NCBI GenBank assembly: GCA_019313245.1
Contig: JAFDBP010000219.1
Span: 1 to 37,480 of the forward strand
Direction: 5' to 3'
DNA: 37,480 nt
DNA from: Deltaproteobacteria bacterium
GTDB lineage: Bacteria > Myxococcota_A > UBA9160 > SMWR01
The notes beneath the pieces were generated by a model. That model made no database searches, was not told the DNA's origin, and saw nothing but the letters and a program-made list of their open reading frames with translations. Positions 33,371-37,480 of this stretch are shown one piece after another; positions within the stretch are counted from its first letter, which is position 1; each line of letters opens with the position of its first letter. Both the position numbers and the translations under genes were made by a program.

Positions 33371-33970
33371 ATGCGGAACACGCCCGCGCCGATCGAGCGT
33401 CTGATCACCGCCCTCAAGCGACTGCCGGGCATCGGCGAGAAGAGCGCCACGCGGCTCGCGTTCTATCTGCTGGGCGCTCCCGATCCGGTCGTGCGCGAAC
33501 TGGGCGAGGCCATCGAGCGCTTGAAGCACGAAATCGTACTCTGCCAGATCTGCTTCGATCTCACGGATGAATCGCCCTGTGCGATCTGCCGCGACGATCG
33601 CCGAGACCCCTCTGTCATCTGTGTCGTCGAGGAACCGGCTGATCTCGTAGCGATCGAGCGCAGCCGGGCCTTCAGGGGTCGCTATCACGTGCTGGGCGGG
33701 ACGCTCTCGCCGATCGATGGCGTGGGGCCGGATGATCTGAGGATTGCAGAGCTGGAGGCCCGCCTGAAGGGCGGAGAAGTGGTGGAAGTCATCCTGGCCA
33801 CCAATCCGAACGCGGAAGGCGACGCGACCGCCCATCACATTTCCACGCGGCTCGCCGAGACTGGCGTGAAATGCAGCCGGATCGCCTGCGGAATGCCCCT
33901 GGGAGGAGATCTCGAGTACGCGGACCACGTCACGATCGGCCGCTCGATGGCGAATCGCGGCCCGATCTGA
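33371..33970 (+). CDS. recR: Recombination mediator RecR
   Basis: A 199-residue DNA repair protein that loads RecA together with RecF/RecO. An N-terminal helix-hairpin-helix (L-P-G-I-G-E-K-S-A) is followed by the zinc module C-Q-I-C...C-A-I-C (near residue 57), a Toprim domain (V-V-E-E-P-A-D-L), and the C-terminal Walker B-like and G-G-D-L-E-Y-A-D segments. All the family parts are present and the length is standard. Third gene of the dnaX operon. Confidence 0.97.
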   Translation: MRNTPAPIERLITALKRLPGIGEKSATRLAFYLLGAPDPVVRELGEAIERLKHEIVLCQICFDLTDESPCAICRDDRRDPSVICVVEEPADLVAIERSRAFRGRYHVLGGTLSPIDGVGPDDLRIAELEARLKGGEVVEVILATNPNAEGDATAHHISTRLAETGVKCSRIACGMPLGGDLEYADHVTIGRSMANRGPI

Positions 33971-34120
33971 AGCCGCGCGACTTCGCCCATCGAATCGCGC
34001 CGCGTCAGCTCGATCATTGCGATCCCATCGGATGGGGGGAAACGCTCATCGATCGCCGGAACCCGCGTATCGGACTAAAGCCGCGTCCCGAGTGCGCCGA
34101 ACCACTCGCGGGGCTCATGC

Positions 34121-34158
34121 TTGCCGGGAGTTTGGCCTACGCGGTAAGGTGCGTAGGC
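34121..34158 (+). promoter_or_regulatory. Candidate mglBA promoter with a palindrome around the -10
   Basis: TTGCCG (34121-34126), 18 bases, then TAAGGT (34145-34150) make a moderate sigma70 promoter. A perfect 8-base inverted repeat, GCCTACGC (34135-34142) and GCGTAGGC (34151-34158), brackets the -10. This would suit a repressor, or an RNA hairpin if transcription starts further upstream. It lies 42 bases before mglB; no U-tract follows. Confidence 0.45.
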
Positions 34159-34199
34159 GAAAGCACTGGCTATCCCACTGCTTATCGAGGCTATTGCCG

Positions 34200-34694
34200 A
34201 TGAATGACACGCAGCTGGTGATGTACGACGAGGATTATCGAAAGATCCTGGGCGTCATCCAGAAGCTCGTCAAAGACGCAAACGCCAAGGGAATCTTCGT
34301 CGTCGATCGCAACGGTCAGTTGATCGGCGAGGCGGGCGAGATGCGGGGAATCGACACCACGAGCCTCGCGTCGCTGACCGCGGGCTGTATCGCGGCGACC
34401 GGAGGCCTCGCCAAGATCGTTGGCGAAGAGGAATTCCCGATCCACTTCCACCAGGGTCAGCGGGACAATCTCCACATCACCCTGGTCGCACACCGAATCA
34501 TCCTGGTCGTCATCTTCGACGAGCGCAGTTCGCTCGGACTCGTCCGGCTGCGGGTGAAGAAGGCCGGGGCGGAACTCGCGAAGGTTTTCGAGCAGATCCA
34601 GAAGCGATCGGAACAGGCCAGTGCGGGGGGAGGTGGCGATGCGCCTTTCTCCGAAATCACGGACGAAGACATCGACAACCTCTTCTCGATGTAG
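34200..34694 (+). CDS. mglB: MglB, roadblock-domain GTPase-activating protein
   Basis: A 164-residue Roadblock/LC7 protein, the GAP partner of the Ras-like GTPase MglA that sets front-rear polarity in myxobacteria. The fold is clear: helix K-I-L-G-V-I-Q-K-L, strand G-I-F-V-V-D-R-N-G-Q-L-I, A-S-L-T-A-G-C-I-A-A-T-G-G-L-A, H-F-H-Q-G-Q-R-D-N-L-H-I-T-L, and S-S-L-G-L-V-R-L-R-V. A C-terminal tail of ~25 residues is Gly/Asp/Glu-rich. ATG at 34200 has GAGG 9 bases upstream; the frame is open further upstream to 34017 without support. mglA follows 9 bases after the stop. Confidence 0.92.
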   Translation: MNDTQLVMYDEDYRKILGVIQKLVKDANAKGIFVVDRNGQLIGEAGEMRGIDTTSLASLTAGCIAATGGLAKIVGEEEFPIHFHQGQRDNLHITLVAHRIILVVIFDERSSLGLVRLRVKKAGAELAKVFEQIQKRSEQASAGGGGDAPFSEITDEDIDNLFSM

Positions 34695-34703
34695 ATCGGA
34701 TCA

Positions 34704-35294
34704 ATGTCCTTCATCAACTACTCCTCGCGCGAGATCAACTGCAAGATCGTCTACTACGGACCCGGTCTGTGCGGCAAGACGACCAATCTGCAGTTCATCT
34801 ACAACAAGACCAATCCCGACCTCAAAGGGAAGATGATCTCGCTCGCGACGGAGACCGAGCGCACCCTCTTCTTCGACTTCCTGCCGCTCGCGCTGGGGCA
34901 GATCCGCGGCTTCAAGACGCGCTTTCACCTCTACACGGTTCCCGGTCAGGTCTTCTACGACGCGAGCCGCAAGCTGATCCTCAAAGGTGTGGACGGCGTG
35001 GTCTTCGTGGCCGACAGCCAGATCGAGCGGATGGAGGCAAACCTCGAAAGCCTCGACAACCTGAAGCTCAACCTCGCCGAGCAGGGTTACGAACTCGAAA
35101 AGACGCCCTACATCATCCAGTACAACAAGCGGGACCTTCCCAACGCGGCGCCGCTCGATGAGATCCGCAAGCTGCTCAATCCCAACGGCATGCCGGACTT
35201 CGAAGCCTGCGCGACGGTGGGAACGGGCGTGTTCGAGACGCTCAAGGCCGTGGCCCGCGCAGTGCTGAGCGACCTCAAGCAGATGAGCAAGTAG
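34704..35294 (+). CDS. mglA: MglA, Ras-like polarity GTPase
   Basis: A 196-residue cytosolic small GTPase. P-loop G-P-G-L-C-G-K-T-T (residues 19-27), switch region around [11 protein letters not shown], switch [10 protein letters not shown] in which the usual Asp is Thr as in MglA, and N-K-R-D-L for base recognition near residue 140. Length and order of motifs match Myxococcus MglA, which with MglB controls cell polarity, gliding and type IV pili. Encoded directly after mglB, as usual. Its presence does not prove motility, since MglA-MglB occur in non-motile bacteria too. Confidence 0.96.
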   Translation: MSFINYSSREINCKIVYYGPGLCGKTTNLQFIYNKTNPDLKGKMISLATETERTLFFDFLPLALGQIRGFKTRFHLYTVPGQVFYDASRKLILKGVDGVVFVADSQIERMEANLESLDNLKLNLAEQGYELEKTPYIIQYNKRDLPNAAPLDEIRKLLNPNGMPDFEACATVGTGVFETLKAVARAVLSDLKQMSK

Positions 35295-35364
35295 GCGCTC
35301 CCGACGCCCGCGCCGCGAGCCATCGATCCTTCAAATTCGAATCGGGTAGCGGTACCATGCGCGC

Positions 35365-36177
35365 GTGCCCCACGCCGTCGTCCGCTCCCGCAAGATCTAC
35401 TACGAACTCCACGGAGAGCATCCCGGAATTCCGCTGATCCTGATCATGGGGACCGGCGGATCCTGCCGCGGCTGGCTACCCATCCAGGTTCCCGAATTCT
35501 CCCAGCAACACCGCACGCTGATCTACGACCACCCGGGCGTGGGCCGGAGCGAAGATTCGGGTGGCCCGCTCACCACGGCGAGCCTCGCAGATGACGCGGT
35601 CGACCTGATGGACGCGCTCGAAATCGAGAACGCCAACGTGCTCGGCGCTTTCATGGGCGGCATGATCGCGCAGGAGATGGCGCTGCGGCATCCGGATCGC
35701 GTGCAGCGCCTGATTCTCGCGGGCACCTATGCGCGCCCCGACGCCAAGCGGCGAATGCTCATCCAACAGTGGCGAGAACTATCGCTGAGCGGCGCCTCCG
35801 TCGAGGTGATGGTGCGCGAGCGCATGCTCTGGACGCTGCAGGACGAGACCCTCGAGCAGACCGATCTGATCGACCAGATGATCGAGTTCTTCATCCAGGA
35901 CGGAGCGCCACTCACCGAGGAGGTCTTCGCGCGACAGTGCGACGCCTGCCTCGCGCACGACACCGCGGACCGACTGCGCGACATCCAGCAGCCCACGCTC
36001 GTGATCTGTGGTCGGCGGGATCAGCTCACGCCGCCCCATTTTCACCGCGAACTGGCGGACGAGATCCCCAACGCCCACCTCGTGACGATCCCCTATGGCG
36101 GGCATGTCGTGATGGTCGAATCCGCGCAGCAATTCAACCACATCGTGCTGCAGTTCCTCGCGGATCAACCCAGCTGA
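35365..36177 (+). CDS. Alpha/beta hydrolase-fold protein with Phe in the nucleophile position
   Basis: A 270-residue alpha/beta hydrolase. The oxyanion segment I-M-G-T-G-G is near residue 27, D-H-P-G-V-G-R-S near 55, a catalytic-acid candidate in C-G-R-R-D-Q near 218, and the His in Y-G-G-H-V near 250. The nucleophile elbow, normally G-x-S-x-G, reads G-A-F-M-G, so the Ser is Phe96 (codon TTC at 35650-35652). A single base change would restore Ser (TCC). It is therefore probably inactive as a hydrolase, or the base is an error in the sequence. GTG start at 35365; an ATG at 35357 is in another frame. It stands 70 bases after mglA and converges on the methyltransferase gene. Confidence 0.85.
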   Translation: MPHAVVRSRKIYYELHGEHPGIPLILIMGTGGSCRGWLPIQVPEFSQQHRTLIYDHPGVGRSEDSGGPLTTASLADDAVDLMDALEIENANVLGAFMGGMIAQEMALRHPDRVQRLILAGTYARPDAKRRMLIQQWRELSLSGASVEVMVRERMLWTLQDETLEQTDLIDQMIEFFIQDGAPLTEEVFARQCDACLAHDTADRLRDIQQPTLVICGRRDQLTPPHFHRELADEIPNAHLVTIPYGGHVVMVESAQQFNHIVLQFLADQPS

Positions 36178-36186
36178 GGCGGCTCT

Positions 36187-36906
36187 TCAGCGGCTCCGGG
36201 ATTTGCGAATCGTGAACCGCGGCACGGTCGCGGAAAGCGTCGGGTTGCGCGCCAGCGCCGCACGCAGAGCCCGACCCGAGAGCGGAAACCCGGCTCCGAC
36301 CACCACCCGGTTGTCGTAGCCCTCGATCTCGATCCGCAGCGTGTTGTCGAAGAGTCGACGCATCTCGCGAGCCACCGAGACGGTTTCGTCGATCGTATTG
36401 CTGACCAGGATTCCGCCGGGCCGCAACCGATCGCGGGCGAGTGCGAGGCCGGGATTGGGCAGCCAATCGGGCTTGCGGACGGTTCGCCGGTTGCCCACGA
36501 AGACGTCATCGAGGACGACGTCGAAGCGCCTGCGGGTCCGCTCCAGATAGTGTCGCGCGTCGCCCTTGACGACTTCGATGCCGAGCCCGTCGAGGTCGAA
36601 CCAGCGGCGCGCCGCGCGCACGACCCCGACGTCGATCTCGATGCCCGTGATCCGCGCCCGGGGTGCGAGTGCGCGCGCGACACGGGCGGCGCTGCCGGCG
36701 CCGAGACCGAGAACCAGCACACGATCTCGCCTGGACCTGGGCAGCAACAGCAAGGGCGCTGCCAGCGCATCCCAGACCGAGCCCGTGACCGCTTTGCCGG
36801 GTTCGTACCAGGACGCGAAGGTGCCGTCGATCCGGAGTGCGCGCCCCTTGCCGCTCCGCTTGACTTCCACTCGGTTGGCGCGCGACTCTCGAATGCGGGG
36901 GGGCAT
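36187..36906 (-). CDS. Spermidine synthase-like class I methyltransferase-fold protein
   Basis: A 239-residue protein with the Rossmann fold of SpeE-type aminopropyltransferases and related methyltransferases. V-L-V-L-G-L-G-A-G-S-A-A-R-V-A is the glycine loop (~residues 65-80), G-I-E-I-D-V-G-V the acidic strand end that holds the nucleoside (~90), G-D-A-R-H-Y-L near 115, and F-D-V-V-L-D-D-V-F the active-site D-D (~130). The N-terminal domain is short. ATG at 36906 has AGAAGGAGA 5 bases upstream; the open frame continues upstream without support. True polyamine activity cannot be told; many such short forms are of unknown substrate. It is convergent with the hydrolase gene, 9 bases apart. Confidence 0.8.
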   Translation of the reverse strand: MPPRIRESRANRVEVKRSGKGRALRIDGTFASWYEPGKAVTGSVWDALAAPLLLLPRSRRDRVLVLGLGAGSAARVARALAPRARITGIEIDVGVVRAARRWFDLDGLGIEVVKGDARHYLERTRRRFDVVLDDVFVGNRRTVRKPDWLPNPGLALARDRLRPGGILVSNTIDETVSVAREMRRLFDNTLRIEIEGYDNRVVVGAGFPLSGRALRAALARNPTLSATVPRFTIRKSRSR

Positions 36907-37088
36907 CCGGTCTCCTTCTGTCCTTCTGGCAGAGCGTCGGCGACCGCGGGCGCAAACCCGATCTCCGGATTCGGGCAACGCCGCGGTGCGGATCCGCAGG
37001 ATCCGTCGACCAGGTAGGAGTATCGGAGACTGCGGGTGGCCGCCATCGGAATCACCGCTTTGATTGCACGAGCGATAGACTGAGCGCC

Positions 37089-37480
37089 ATGGATCAACCG
37101 CTCTTCCCGCTCGAGCGCTGCGACGTCGCCCGCATCGCGTTGCCCGTCCCGGTGGATGAGCTGTTCGAGTACGCGGTGCCGCCGGAACTCGACGAGTGCG
37201 CCCAGCCGGGCTGTCGCGTCCAGGTTCGCATTCGGGATCGCCGGCTGACGGGCGTGATCGTCGAGCGCACCGCCCACCCGCGATTTCAGGGCCGACTGCT
37301 TCCGATCGAAAGCGTGGTGGACCTCGAACCCGCACTCTCGACGGCCATGCTGGAAATGCTGCGAGAGGCCGCGGCCGAAGTCATCTGTCCATTCGGGATC
37401 GCGCTGGCCACCGCGCTGCCCGCCGGCTCGGCGCCGCGCACGACCGCGGGCTACGCGATCACCGGCACCGGCCGCGCGGC
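37089..37480 (+). CDS. priA: Primosomal protein N' (PriA), N-terminal part (3' end outside window)
   Basis: The first ~130 residues of the replication-restart helicase PriA. They form the 3'-DNA-binding domain: V-A-R-I-A-L-P-V-P-V-D-E-L-F-E-Y-A-V-P near residue 15, G-C-R-V-Q-V-R-I-R-D-R-R-L-T-G-V-I-V near 42, and L-L-P-I-E-S-V-V-D-L-E-P-A-L near 70, all standard. The helicase domains would follow past base 37480. ATG at 37089 is the first start matching the family; no stop is reached in the window. Confidence 0.9.
   Translation, partial: MDQPLFPLERCDVARIALPVPVDELFEYAVPPELDECAQPGCRVQVRIRDRRLTGVIVERTAHPRFQGRLLPIESVVDLEPALSTAMLEMLREAAAEVICPFGIALATALPAGSAPRTTAGYAITGTGRA

Overview
The window is high-GC, gene-dense bacterial chromosome with no phage, CRISPR or intact insertion sequence. 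The elongation factor G is of the mtEFG1/spdEFG1 type known from spirochaetes, planctomycetes and deltaproteobacteria. There is also a polarity-type mglBA pair and a small SRP RNA gene upstream of dnaX-ybaB-recR. Together these suggest an uncultured deltaproteobacterial or Myxococcota-like lineage; this is inference from gene types, not a taxonomic search.

Layout. 1-4.1 kb: the end of a flavoprotein disulfide reductase, a TerB-like protein, and (minus strand) EF-G followed by a RecA-like P-loop protein. 4.1-6.0 kb: a secreted protein gene bracketed by two inverted copies of a long hairpin element; the arms differ between copies but stay self-complementary in each. 6-11 kb: a hexapeptide acyltransferase, infA (TTG start), tRNA-Ser(CGA), an MFS transporter, and a fusion of a DAACS-type symporter with a family-3 solute-binding domain. 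11-16 kb: a four-gene operon of Tat-type exported aspartoacylase-like deacylase, degenerate transglutaminase with seven membrane helices, RimK-related ATP-grasp ligase, and exported HELVH metallopeptidase. 16-18.2 kb: a cation/Ca exchanger and a CNNM-like protein.

18.3-26.3 kb is a long minus-strand run: N-formylglutamate amidohydrolase, QEGLA zincin (DUF1704), two tandem ATP-grasp ligases, MscS channel, soluble MgtE_N-CBS protein and MgtE. The first three genes overlap by 4 bases. An XRE regulator with a perfect palindrome just before its start is divergent from this run and is a candidate regulator. 26.8-30.8 kb: a diadenylate cyclase fused to a YbbR-like domain (CdaA-CdaR), two Hsp20 chaperones and a second MscS channel. 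30.8-34 kb: terminator, ffs with a good sigma70 promoter, dnaX, ybaB, recR. 34-37.5 kb: mglB-mglA, an alpha/beta hydrolase with Phe in place of the nucleophile, a spermidine-synthase-like methyltransferase, and the start of priA.

The parts most likely to hold something new are the covarying hairpin pair around the secreted protein, the two ATP-grasp (amide-bond-forming) operons with membrane or channel partners, the symporter-binding-protein fusion, and the CdaA-CdaR fusion whose RHR motif reads RHA.
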